A stretch of 64,000 bases of DNA from Hyaloperonospora brassicae (Eukaryota; Oomycota; Peronosporomycetes; Peronosporales; Peronosporaceae). Positions 1-10,056 of the stretch are shown piece after piece. The translations under genes and the position numbers were made by a program. The notes beneath the pieces were generated by a model. It made no database searches, was not told where the DNA came from, and worked only from the letters and a program-made list of their open reading frames with translations. Every line of letters starts with the position of its first letter. Position 1 is the first letter of the stretch. The stretch covers positions 62,001 through 126,000 of the forward strand of contig CANTFL010000394.1 of NCBI GenBank assembly GCA_947650285.1. The letters are read 5' to 3'.

Positions 1-99
1 GAAATGAGGCTCACAGGGTTGCACAGCCAAATCAACACCGTATGTTGACTGACGGTGCAGGGGACGGCTGTGGTAAAGCGGTCTCAAAGAAATCTCTTT

Positions 100-1197
100 G
101 GGACGTGGAGTGGCGATCGAGGATGGGCGATCGCACGGGTCCCACGTTTCGGTTGAACCAAGATCACTGTGATTCGATGATACAAGCTGGGACGGGTGGC
201 TGACGATAACGTACCCCAAACCCAATTGGATAGGATCGTCCAATCTGGGACGAGGTTATGGGGTGGTCAGACCCGTTTTGATTACGCAATCCGTCGTGAG
301 ACAGGGCAAGACAAGACTCTCGATTTCACTGGAAGATCGCGATCCTAACCTAGGATCGCAAATCTGATCTCCGGCTGCGATCCGCTAGTAGGATCGCGAT
401 CCGCTAGTAGGATCGCGAACCGTTAGTGGGATCACGATCCACGGCTAGGATCGCGAACCGCCAGTAAGATCGCGATCCGCTAGTAGGATCGTGGGGACAT
501 CTTGGGTGGGCCACAAGAAAGACACAACGGTTGATATACTGGGTGTGGACTACACAAATGTGAGGGGGCGATCTTCCTGGAAAGGCGACGCGTGGCATCT
601 GGTTAGGACATACGGATAGGCATAGGGGTAGGGTTTTAGGATTGATTGGATAACATTAAACAGAGTTCAAATTACTTCACAAGGCACACGTTATCTCTTC
701 CGGGTTGGATTTTTGGCCCCCCGTTGAACAAAGAGTAACGGTACACGTCTACGCAAGTGTCACACCTGGATTGTTTTGGCCAGGTGTGTTCAAGAACCCT
801 CAAGTAACATCAACTGCGATCGGACGCAGCAAGACAAGTAAAGGCAAGGCGCAAGATCGCGAGACGGCTCAAGTGGTCAGAAGGCTCGCGGATCAAGCAA
901 CCATACAGTGGACAAGGCGATTTCGTTGAGATCAGGGTTACTCAAGTCAGTACCCACAAGTACCCCGTGATCGCGTGAAGATTTCCGCACGATCACACCC
1001 CCATCCCCAACACGGTCAAGTTTTCTTTTGAGACGAGTCCACCTGGAAGAGTGCAACCCGCCCTACCGACGGGTACACAAGGTGAGGAAAGCTATCAAGA
1101 ACACGGGATCGGAGTACCCCCTCCGTTAGTCGGTCGTCCGGGCGCCAGTGGAGAGTTGGGATCGACTCATAATTTGAGCGATCGCCACTCCACCACA
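100..1197 (+). repeat. LTR copy of the D/E Ty3/Gypsy family
   Basis: From about position 600 onward this stretch matches the LTR of element D (52700-53349) and, reverse-complemented, the LTR of element E (35680-36500). Shared landmarks are a block around 1035-1147 that ends in a GGCGCCAGTGGAGAG motif and a terminal CCACTCCACCACA. After 1197 similarity to element D stops: the TGGTGCACG primer-binding site seen in D is absent. This is therefore a 3' or solo LTR rather than the start of an element. The left boundary is uncertain; a TTTGGGACGTGG word near 107 resembles the start of the LTR-like insertion at 42404. Confidence 0.6.
345..495. repeat. Short tandem repeat in LTR, unit about 20 bp
   Basis: Degenerate head-to-tail copies of a unit close to GATCGCGATCCGCTAGTAG follow one another, with variants at each copy. 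The equivalent place in the element E LTR (36355-36450) has a similar but differently spaced array built on TGGATCGC. The array therefore belongs to the LTR upstream (U3-like) part and varies between copies. Confidence 0.6.
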
Positions 1198-2790
1198 CAG
1201 GCACAGATTCGGCTACAAGTACGCATCGAAAAGACAGTCTTGCACTGCCAATGATTACATGTTCTCTTTTAGGTTGGCGCACTACCAACTATGTCAAAAG
1301 CGATAACAATACCATGCTTTTCCATGATTTTTTTGATGCTACGCCTTAAGAGACAACAAAAATTTTAACGCAGGCGTCTATGGGATTTTTTTGTATGCGT
1401 CAAGACTACATGAAAAAATAGGAAGCAGAAAAACTTACTCTGACTCCTCCTGAACGGTCTCTTTGGAAAAAGGAACAGGCAGCTGTGGAAAAAATGAAGT
1501 CGCGCGGTCGTCCTCCACTATATAGTTTGCCTCGAAGCACGACTACGCAATATTTCGGCGCATTCATGTCGAAGTTTTGAGTAGCTCATATTCAACTTAC
1601 ATACACATGAGGCTACCTTGCCGCCACATTGTCGCATTATTACATGCTAATGGGTCTACCATAGCGATAACGGCAGCTTATCATCCATCGCACCTGGTCA
1701 TATGTTTTGAGCAAGAGGTGCTAAAGGAGGTCGATTGAATTGGTTGTCAGCAACAGACCACTCCTAGTGATGCTAACTCCACCACCATATAATATAAGAT
1801 TGAACGGTGACAAAAAAGCATATTGGTAGCTCTGGGAATTTGAAGTCTGGATCTACTTACAAATACCACTAGTACTTTCAAGCGGAGCATAACAAGATAA
1901 CATGTCGGCGCTATGCGACTTCAATGGAACAAAAAAGCGATTTTGAAACAAAGTTTATTGAATTAAGTGACCCGAGAAATACTGTTAATCCGGCTTCAGT
2001 CTTCGTGACGTATACAGATATCTTAGACGTAACATCAGGCTAATGCCACCCGCTTGGCTCAATTGCCTTCATATTATATTAAGTGCTGTGCATAGCTATA
2101 GAAATATTTTATATAACAATACATTTGCTGGAATGTTGCTATAAATAGGCTTTCCATACATAAGTATATTGGTTATACACATTGCTTACATGTACATGTA
2201 ACAAAGTGCTTGAAACATGAGCGTTCAAACTAATCGGCACGTTAACTAACACGTGATTCTACCTGTACTTGCGAGTACTGCTTTTCAATCATGAACATTC
2301 CTATATGTGTTTTACACATACACAATACATCGCGCAGCTCGGCGCTCACTGATCGCGCCAGTCATGGCGCAATTTTCTCCTTTCCCTCGCTTTGCAACTA
2401 GCCCAGACCTCCAATTTAATTCTTGAAGGTGAAATTAATAATATCGACGTACGAACCACTTCATACGTACCAGGACTGGCGCTGACTCTTCATGATCGAC
2501 ATGCATTAAATAAAAAGTAGATATTTTACGATCTTTATAACGTCATTTATATTATACGTTGCAGACATTAAACAAACTGAGACATACAGCACATCGATAG
2601 GATTAATAAATTGAATCGCGAATTTAAGTCGACTTACGTACCTACATACATTATTTTGTCTTGTCTGCAGTCTCCTGATCGCGAGCTGCGTCTTCTCCTC
2701 TGTCACGTGCACAAAAAGTAACATTAAGTTAGTGACCTTTTCCCATCACATGCATATAATATAACATTTACACTTAAACCTTATTGCTAC
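1198..2790. other. No gene recognised
   Basis: AT-rich sequence with stops in all frames and no ORF that I recognise. It looks like old non-coding or fully decayed repeat DNA. Confidence 0.5.
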
Positions 2791-5700
2791 AGGGATTGCT
2801 TCCCGCGAGGATGAGAGAGCCAACAACGGGCAACGCAGAGGTCTCCGTCGGCCGCGCCTTCGTCGGCGCTTATGGGTCGCCAAACGAACAGTGAAACGTC
2901 TGTTTGGCAAATAAAGTGTGCCCAATGAGATTAAACTAACGGCCCCTTAAAATGAAAAGTCTCGTATCCAATTACGCATTTTCGTACAATCTGACAGGTA
3001 AACATTGTGTGGTATCCATCATACATGTTCTACGTGGTCTTGATTCAGAACTGGTGCTGGTTTCATAACTTTTGCACAGCACTACTGCTGGTTTCTAAAC
3101 TTGCTCTATTAATACAGCAGAATAATTGCTTGCGTACCGAGTACGAGCTCTAGAGGTCTCTTGTTTTTCCAATCGGTACCAAGGGCACATGAACTCTTTC
3201 GGTTTGGGTCGCAGCACAGACGTGTCGCTCTCGGGGGCAGAGAGGCCAAACGACTGGCCACGTCGTGCAGGACACGCACTCGTTGTGGCACAGCGTCTGG
3301 TCCGGAGGTGGTCCAAGTCCCGCATAAACGACGACAGCAGTGGCGATGTACTTTTGGTGAGCGCGTCGCGCTGTCGTCACGCACTCGACCAAGTTGTGCG
3401 GCGAAGCAGCTGCCACCGTTCGCTTGTATTTGCTTTTCGGTAGGGTCGTGTGCGCGCGCAAATACGACCAAAGAGGTGCGAGGGACGGCGTGTGCCGTCA
3501 CTGCGATCACCTTCTGCGGTCGCTGCACCTTACGAGCTCCAGTGTCGTGCTGCACACGGACTCTATCGAACGACATTGCTGGAGGATGGTGAGAACTGGA
3601 AGCCGAAGGACACAAAGAGCCAGTTGCGAGCTGGTAGAAGCTTTTGCGGGATCAACACTCGACGACTGCGGAATCAGTCCGTCCACCTCTTGGCACTTGG
3701 TGTGGTACTGCTGGACCAGCTGCTGAACATGCTACGAGACGTGCTATTCAGAAATTAAGCGGCGTGAGTGCGACACATAGTCACAATTGACGATGTCAAC
3801 ATGCTCATGTGCTTTTATCGCGGCGCGTTTGGCAAAGGGACGCTTGTTTGACGAAAGGTGCAGCAACCGTAAAAGGGTACGCGGGTACTAAGTGCTCGCT
3901 CAATGGTGGCGATGGGCGTGACTCCGTAGCAGACTGCACTTGTTACTGGCGGCGAAGTGGCAAGTTGTACGCTATGATCGTCCTCGGGAAAGCCGCAGCG
4001 TTCGCAAAACAACTTAGTGAAGCACAGAAAGACGGAACGGCGTATCTTGCAGGGCATAAATCACCCGTTGATGAAGGGGCTGCGGTATGCTTACATGACT
4101 GAGCGAAGCCATATCATGTGACGGTCTTTCACAACTTTGGCGTTCTGCACTTTATCTTCAGCGTGCAGTGCGTTTCGATAAAGTCCGCGCTCGCATCTAC
4201 CTAGCGCAGCTCGCACCAGCAGTTTTCATTCGCACACGTACAATAACGTGTATCGCGATCACAAAGCCCGAGAACAGTTTGCTGGACGCCACTTCGATTC
4301 CCATCTGGGTTTGTTCGAGGATGCTCGTTCGCTCCTGCGCGGTTTGATTTGACGTCACGCAGCAAAGCAACTCGGCTCTGGACCATACAATATCCAAGCC
4401 GAATGGAACACCCATTTGTCGCTGACGCTGATTGGAAATGCTGTATCAACGTGACGTACCTGTACCAATTCACGCCTGTTGTCAAATGTGACGGTGTAGT
4501 AAGCAATGTGCCCGAGTTTTCAAGCGGCAGGACGTTGTGGACTCAGCGGTCTCGATGTACTTATTGGCAAGAGCTGCGCGTATCAAGAGCTCTCGTCTAC
4601 GGGTCGGTGTGATCTGTAAAAGAAGTTAGAGAAAGGTGTAGTGAATGGAAGGCCTTTGTGTGGGAGTTTCTGGCACATGATGTGGAGGGCAGAGCGAGTC
4701 AAATGGTCAAGCGTGACATCTAGCGAGTTTGTTGTTTGCTCTGCTTTGGCATCAAACTGACCGTGAATTGCTTGCAGCTGGTAACATTAGTCGCAGCATC
4801 ACATCGACTATCATTGTCGAGCAAATACCAGCTTGTGGTAAGCAAATTGCAAGCAATGTCAGTAGAGCTGAGAGCACGAGAACAGCATCGTTTGCAACTC
4901 GCGTGAGGCGGTTGTGATGTCGCAGAGATACTTGATGTCATGTGCGATGATGTACTTGAGTGGCTACATCTGTGTGTCAAAGCCCTTTCGTCTGAGCCAT
5001 GCAGCACATATAAGGCGTGTGCCGTACGCGTAGGGTTCGTGAAGTCGACACTGTTGCGTGAATGTGACGACATGGTGCTGGAATTCGGATGGTCATCAAA
5101 GCATTGCCCGCGCTTTACTTGTACCTGCTCGACGCTTTTCATCCGGTGACATCGATGACACAATGTTGTGCTTCGACAGCAACGTCGATTCAGCAGAGTG
5201 CTTGTCATAACGGGCCTGAGCGTTGAATCGCTTTCGGCCCGCCACTAAACAATTCTGCTGGAATCGAAGCGTCTGCTCTCATCATGGGCAAACTTGTCGG
5301 CCTTGATGACAAACATGGCCATAAGTACATTCAGACATGCTCGGTACGTCTCTGCGTGCCTCCCGAGAACGCAAATGCACCGTTTAGTATGCAGAGCAAT
5401 CTAGCGTTTGCATTTGCGCTCAGGACAAGTACCGCCAGCAAGCTTGGTGACGCCAGCACCACCCTTACGGCACAAAGTCAAAAGCATAGCAAGTGCGCAG
5501 CAAGCATTGTGCGATGACACAGACACAGAAAAGAAGCCAAAATAGATGGCAACGTTGCGGCAAGTCGACGAGCAAGCGGATGTGTTGCAGCTCGCCCAGA
5601 GACGTGAACGTGTTCTGCACTGACCACTGCAGTACATAAAGCTAGTGGCATGCCAACTACAGTGCTTGAATGCGCTGCCAACAAATGTGGACACGGAACT

Positions 5701-5974
5701 TCGAATGAAAGGCGATTGACTTCAACCTAGATATTCTCGGAAGTGTCAGCGTTGCTCAAGTGTACTGCAGTAATCGCGACAAGTCAGGCTGGAAATAGAT
5801 GCGCATAACGAACGAACATGAGACCTTGCTGAGTGAACAGAACGATCGATTACAGATAAGCGCACGCGTTGGTGCCGCTACATCAATTGCTACGTTCTCT
5901 GTTTCTGCACTGCGCTAGCCGAGCCTGTACTCTCACTTGCAGCTGCTCGGCCTTCCTCGAGTCTCATTTCCTCG
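2791..5974. other. No gene recognised; GC-richer decayed DNA
   Basis: The base composition becomes more balanced from about 2800, and several frames stay open for 60-170 codons on both strands (for example 3109-3615 minus, 4720-5208 minus). None shows a family motif, a plausible domain or a consistent frame, and their translations are rich in Cys, Arg and Ser, as in chance frames. I read it as a decayed gene or transposon downstream of the effector, identity unknown. Confidence 0.4.
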
Positions 5975-7297
5975 TTAGGGTTGTCGAGCTGTCGTCGGGT
6001 GCGCAAGGCCAAGCTTTTCCGCCAATTCATTCTGCGCTTTGAATCTTTCCTGGTATACCGAGATGATCCTGTTCACGTGATAAACCTCGTCGACAGCCAC
6101 GGGCTCAAAGACCCTCGCGTACAGATCTTCTGGCGCCTCGTTGGCCTTCAACCATGGTCGCATCAAAGGTTTAAACTCAGCGAAGAATTCCTTGAACGGT
6201 ACCTCCATTTCAGCAATCCAAATCGCCAAATCTCGCTCATTGACGTACTTTCTCAGACATGTAACGACATCTGTCTCGGATTTGGGGTACGCACTGTTGA
6301 AGTGCCGGATGTATAGATAAACAATGAATGCGTCTGTTTCCGTGATGCTTTCAGTCCCCGAGCCTTCATGCACCAATGTCGCGACGACATCATCAGGAGA
6401 TTTTTTATCAGTCAACAACCAGCGCTTGAACAACTCTGCTTCCAATTTCATGGCCGTGTCTCCGTGGACCCTACCAAGCAACGACAATTCCAGAGTGCGC
6501 GCGACCTCACCCTCGCTACCAAGGCCTATCACGAAGGCATCCAGGAGGCTTAAGCTGGCATGTTGCTTCTCGTTGTGTGCCTTGACTATCAGCTTCAATA
6601 ACTCCACCTTCGGCGTCGCGAAAATGTTGGCCCCCTCTTTTTCAAGCTCCAGCCCCAAAATCACTTCCTCTATGGGAACGCCGCGGTTGATCAAATGCTT
6701 CATATTCTCGAACAATTTTGCGGCGGAGGTTGCTAGTCGTTCGTTTTCGTGCAATTCAGCCTTACGAAACAATTTCTGTAACGCCTTCTGTCGTACCTCT
6801 TTGTTAGAAGAGACCAGGGACAAATTAAGCTCCTCCACGATCCCTGGCTCGTCTTCTTTAAAATGATTGATAGCTATTGCGTCTGACACCTTCAGCGCAT
6901 TCTGCACCTCAGGATTATATTCGGAGCGGAGACTTTGAGCAGTCGGAATTTTATCAGAAGCTTGGCGCAGGACATCGATGGTTTTCCCGCCATTCTGCGG
7001 CAGCCGTTTAAGCGTCGAAAGGACCTTTTCTCCGGTCTTCGACACCTGCCGCACGGCGGGCAGAGCCTTGGCCGTTGCTGTCGCCAGGACGGGCGATATG
7101 ACTCTGTCTTCGTCATCCGCGTTGTCGGACGTCCGCAGTAGCCGATCGGTAGGACCAGCGCCGTAAATGTCATCTGTAGTATGAACACGAGACGAAGGGT
7201 TGACATCCATCGACATGGGTCGAGTCGTTTCCAGTGAGCCAGTGACGCATGCCGCAACGGCAACAGATGTCGAAAGTAGCGAAGAGAAAACGCGCAT
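5975..7297 (-). CDS. Secreted RXLR effector with WY-type repeats, 440 aa
   Basis: Oomycete host-translocated effectors of this class carry a signal peptide, an RXLR motif, an acidic EER-like motif, and helical WY modules that act inside plant cells. All are visible. Residues 1-21 form a hydrophobic signal peptide (MRVFSSLLSTSVAVAACV). RLLR lies at 52-55, and an acidic DDEDR at 61-65 stands for dEER. The rest is helical, with W-type motifs at Trp293 (KRWLLTDKKSPDDV) and Trp382 (RPWLKANEAPEDLY). Each is followed by a Tyr-bearing helix (around 323-338 and 410-415), and a third weaker unit lies near 200-230. The ATG at 7297 was chosen because the signal peptide starts there; the frame stays open 39 codons upstream but without an ATG. 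The frame is uninterrupted and ends in TAA. The host target is unknown. Confidence 0.9.
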   Translation of the reverse strand: MRVFSSLLSTSVAVAACVTGSLETTRPMSMDVNPSSRVHTTDDIYGAGPTDRLLRTSDNADDEDRVISPVLATATAKALPAVRQVSKTGEKVLSTLKRLPQNGGKTIDVLRQASDKIPTAQSLRSEYNPEVQNALKVSDAIAINHFKEDEPGIVEELNLSLVSSNKEVRQKALQKLFRKAELHENERLATSAAKLFENMKHLINRGVPIEEVILGLELEKEGANIFATPKVELLKLIVKAHNEKQHASLSLLDAFVIGLGSEGEVARTLELSLLGRVHGDTAMKLEAELFKRWLLTDKKSPDDVVATLVHEGSGTESITETDAFIVYLYIRHFNSAYPKSETDVVTCLRKYVNERDLAIWIAEMEVPFKEFFAEFKPLMRPWLKANEAPEDLYARVFEPVAVDEVYHVNRIISVYQERFKAQNELAEKLGLAHPTTARQP

Positions 7298-7338
7298 TCC
7301 GCAGTGGTGTCGCGATCGCTCGTGGTGTGCAGTGAGTG

Positions 7339-7351
7339 AGTTCTGGAATGA
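7339..7351 (-). promoter_or_regulatory. Possible oomycete initiator-like element
   Basis: On the minus strand, TCATTCCAGAACT sits 42-54 bp upstream of the effector ATG. It resembles the oomycete initiator core (TCATTYBNNWTTY) in its first half but mismatches the distal TT. If real, it would keep the transcription start between the ATG and the element A insertion point at 7381. Confidence 0.35.
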
Positions 7352-7380
7352 CTGCGAATTGGACTCCAGCAGAGCCGTTC

Positions 7381-7771
7381 TGTTACGGGGCAGCCCGTTA
7401 CATGAAATTGTCACTTTAAGGAAAGTGACAATAAAGAATATAAAGATGGATATTCTTTAGACAATATCACCAAAGTGGTAATATTGAAGGGTCGACCAAA
7501 GGGTCTGTTCATTGGTTGATATCGTGATGATATCAACCCACCAATCGCCGCAAGACGCGCGCAATGGGTGGTGACGAGACGTCACCATACATCCAGTTAT
7601 ATTAGTATAGTTAAACTAAGTCAAACGAAGAGACAGTAGTTAAAAGACTTAATTATATTAATATAACAGTTCTGCTTTTACCCTACCCACGCTTCCTCGC
7701 TTGCCACGTGTACGTCCGTCGGGGCACCCAAAACCCTTGCGTTAAGTTACGCAAGGGTGTGCCCCGTTACA
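7381..7771 (+). repeat. Element A 5' LTR, 391 bp
   Basis: It starts TGTTACGGGG and ends CCCCGTTACA. The first 22 bases already form an inverted repeat (TGTTACGGG, spacer, CCCGTTACA). It contains further hairpins, for instance GGTTGATATC with GATATCAACC and CCCTTGCGT with ACGCAAGGG. It pairs with 14970-15358. Confidence 0.93.
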
Positions 7772-7773
7772 CC

Positions 7774-7791
7774 TGGTAGCACTTTGTAGTC
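7774..7791 (+). other. Element A primer-binding site
   Basis: TGGTAGCACTTTGTAGTC begins two bases after the LTR end, the expected place and TGG start for a tRNA 3'-CCA complement. The same TGGTAGCACTT start recurs in elements B (29593 leftwards) and C (51868 leftwards), so the three families use the same or a similar tRNA. I cannot name the tRNA. Confidence 0.75.
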
Positions 7792-7815
7792 CTTCCGAGG
7801 ACCACATCATCCAAC

Positions 7816-8988
7816 ATGTTCATGTTGGATGAAGAAGACACCTTTCACGCCACGCGTGAAGGGTTTACCCATTTGAGTGACATCGAATGGGGTGCGGTAG
7901 AACGAATGAGTTCTACCGTAGGCGAACTCGTCGTTAGCACCATGTTGGAGTCTCTAGACAGAGACCAACAACATGCCGCTATCGCCAAGTTCATTCAACA
8001 TGAACTTGTCGCCGAAAGGGAGAAAGTAGCCTTGCTTCACCAGCAAGGCTCTCAACAGGCCGAGCAGTTGAGAAAACTCGGTGCTCAACGGACAGAGCTG
8101 TTGAGACAGCAGCATTTCCATGCTGCTGTGGGCGAGACGGCGCATGCGCGTCGTCCCGAAGTCATGAAAGTTGACATCTCCAAGTACAGTGGAGTCCCGG
8201 AAGACTCCCTGTTACTATGGTTTGTCGAACTCGACAGAGCCCTAAGGGCTCGTCGCGTCGAAGATGAGCAAATGAAACTCACATTTGCTCAGACCCACTT
8301 GGCAGGGCGTGCCAAAACTTGGTCCCTGGGACTCGAGAGTAGCGACCCAAATGTGTTTAGGTCGCTAGATGACTTCAAGTCCCGGCTCAGACAAACGTTT
8401 GAGCCGCCACGGGCTGAGTTCAGGGCTCGTTCAGAGCTCCTGAAACTCAAGCAGGGTAAGCGTGATGTGCACGCTAACGCACAACATATACGACTCCTTG
8501 CGAGTAGTATAACTGCTAACCCAGTACATGAACACACGTTGATTACGGTGTTCATGCAAGGGCTCGCAGAAGGGCCCGTCAGGAGCCACCTGTTCCGCCT
8601 TGAGCTGAATACGCTTGAAGAAGCGATATCAGCCGCGGAACAGGAAGACTTTAGCATGAGACAAGTTCATGCTAGCTCAAACTCTTACCGTCCACCGAGA
8701 CGACAAGAGATCGGAGGTCCAGAACCAATGGACCTCTGTTATGTTGAGAGAGAGAGACCTCGCTCTTCAAACAACAAGCGATTGCAGAGGTGCAATCGCT
8801 GTCAGAAGTTAGGGCACTACGCATACGAGTGTAGTGCTCCACGCCCAGTACCAAACAGTACTGAGCGAAATGGACGACCATTTGCCAGAAGGGCAATGGG
8901 CGTGGGTCCAGCGCTGTTGCGAAGCCGCAACAGCGAGACGGACCATCAAAAAATGGTCGGGGTCAGTAGGGGCGGAGCGCCCTACTGA
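7816..8988 (+). CDS. gag: Element A Gag polyprotein, 390 aa
   Basis: Structural protein that would form the retrotransposon particle and bind its RNA. The frame is open from the ATG at 7816. The N-terminal third is helical and Gln/Glu-rich. The middle (residues about 115-290) has the retrotransposon Gag core pattern, including LLLWFVELDRALRARRV and a later YVQ/HIRLLASSI-like stretch. A CCHC zinc knuckle (C-X2-C-X4-H-X4-C: CNRCQKLGHYAYEC) lies near residues 325-340. The 3' end overlaps the protease frame (+1) from 8834, which suggests expression of pol by frameshift. The ATG lies inside an 11-bp-arm hairpin (7808-7831). Confidence 0.88.
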   Translation: MFMLDEEDTFHATREGFTHLSDIEWGAVERMSSTVGELVVSTMLESLDRDQQHAAIAKFIQHELVAEREKVALLHQQGSQQAEQLRKLGAQRTELLRQQHFHAAVGETAHARRPEVMKVDISKYSGVPEDSLLLWFVELDRALRARRVEDEQMKLTFAQTHLAGRAKTWSLGLESSDPNVFRSLDDFKSRLRQTFEPPRAEFRARSELLKLKQGKRDVHANAQHIRLLASSITANPVHEHTLITVFMQGLAEGPVRSHLFRLELNTLEEAISAAEQEDFSMRQVHASSNSYRPPRRQEIGGPEPMDLCYVERERPRSSNNKRLQRCNRCQKLGHYAYECSAPRPVPNSTERNGRPFARRAMGVGPALLRSRNSETDHQKMVGVSRGGAPY

Positions 8989-9757
8989 TCCAGCAACCTC
9001 AAGAGAATTTGCAAATCTCTTGACGAAAGTTGCTCCAGATACACAATCATTGTGTGTCTCTGCACCTGGTGATGACGTTTCGCTCATCACCTTGAAGTTG
9101 GAAGCGACAAATGATTTGTCGCTTCATGCCCTAGTAGACTGTGGGGCGTCGAACAACTTTGTTCGTCGCCAGTCACTAGAGGGTCGTAGGCTCAAGTTCG
9201 TTGAGTGCGACATTCCCCTCACGAGGATGACGGTGCGCCTTGCAACAGGCGCATCGATTACCGTTGCAAAACGTGTAGCGGGAGTCCACTTCACGTTAGA
9301 GGGCGAACAGTACGATGATGACTTCATCGTACTGGATCTGGATGACAAATTTGATGTCATCCTGGGATTATCTTGGCTCAGAAAATACGAGCCAAGGGTG
9401 AGCTGGCAGCATCGATCCGTGAAGATGCCTGCTACTTGTTCATCAGATGGCCATCTGATGAACATCTTGGAGCGTCCACAAGCGTGTGGATGTACTACGA
9501 GTGAGTGCGATGGCCTCACTTACGGTATGGTCGTTAGCACGACTGCACAAGATCACAGTGTAGTTGATCGCTACACTGTGGAGCAAGCTCCCGGCGGCTG
9601 TACAGAGGTGCAGGCGGCGTCGAAGGTCCACCACTCGAATAAGTCGAGTGGACCGGGACATGGATGCATGCCTAGCGGGCAGCATCTTAGAGAAAGAAAC
9701 CGGTTGCCCACAAGCGGCAACACGGATATCCTAGGTCGACTGGAGAGTCGACTGTAG
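8834..9757 (+). CDS. pol: Element A aspartic protease region
   Basis: Retropepsin-like protease that would cleave Gag-Pol. It lies in +1 frame to gag and overlaps its end. The catalytic loop reads LVDCGASNNFVRR (around 9134-9172), with Cys in place of the commoner Ser/Thr after Asp. It is followed by DVILGLSWLRKYEP, the usual ILG second-half motif. The frame closes with TAG at 9755-9757, well before RT, so Gag-Pol is now interrupted. No independent start codon is needed if it is read by frameshift. Confidence 0.8.
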   Translation: MLHAQYQTVLSEMDDHLPEGQWAWVQRCCEAATARRTIKKWSGSVGAERPTDPATSREFANLLTKVAPDTQSLCVSAPGDDVSLITLKLEATNDLSLHALVDCGASNNFVRRQSLEGRRLKFVECDIPLTRMTVRLATGASITVAKRVAGVHFTLEGEQYDDDFIVLDLDDKFDVILGLSWLRKYEPRVSWQHRSVKMPATCSSDGHLMNILERPQACGCTTSECDGLTYGMVVSTTAQDHSVVDRYTVEQAPGGCTEVQAASKVHHSNKSSGPGHGCMPSGQHLRERNRLPTSGNTDILGRLESRL

Positions 9758-9774
9758 AGGATCGGTGCCTGACT

Positions 9775-10053
9775 GTGGTTGCACAGCCACAGTCGGAAGA
9801 CGTCGAGGGAATAAGTCCCCACGTACTTGAGGAAGGAATTCCTCAAGAGTCGCTTGCTGAGGGATTAGGCCTTCAGCAACCTGTGGAAGCAAGTTTCCAG
9901 GAAAAAACCGAGACGTTGAACGTCTTGGTTAATGACGGATCAAGCGTAGGCGCTTATACGCTTCATCTGATTGTGCCTCCGAAGTTGACTTCGGAGATAA
10001 CTCAGTTGCCAACGCTAGAACCGAAACGGTTCTTAAGTGATCTGAGCAGTTAA
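9775..10053 (+). pseudogene. Element A protease-RT linker remnant
   Basis: A 92-codon open frame, back in the gag frame, between the protease stop and the RT frame; it ends in TAA at 10051-10053. No motif is recognised. Family B has a longer counterpart at 27134-28000. It is best read as the spacer of the original Gag-Pol, separated by a frameshift and stops. Confidence 0.5.
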
Positions 10054-10056
10054 AAA

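Noticed and set aside
1149..1168. TGGAGAGTTGGG as a primer-binding site right after GGCGCCA
   Set aside because: Comparison of three copies shows the LTR continues about 50 bp further to a ...TACA end, so the TGG word is inside the LTR.
3109..5694. Several overlapping frames of 60-170 codons on both strands
   Set aside because: No ATG-consistent, motif-bearing or conserved frame; the translations look like chance frames in GC-balanced DNA.
7298..7414. 39-codon N-terminal extension of the effector frame
   Set aside because: It begins with GTG, not ATG, crosses into the element A LTR, and would bury the signal peptide.
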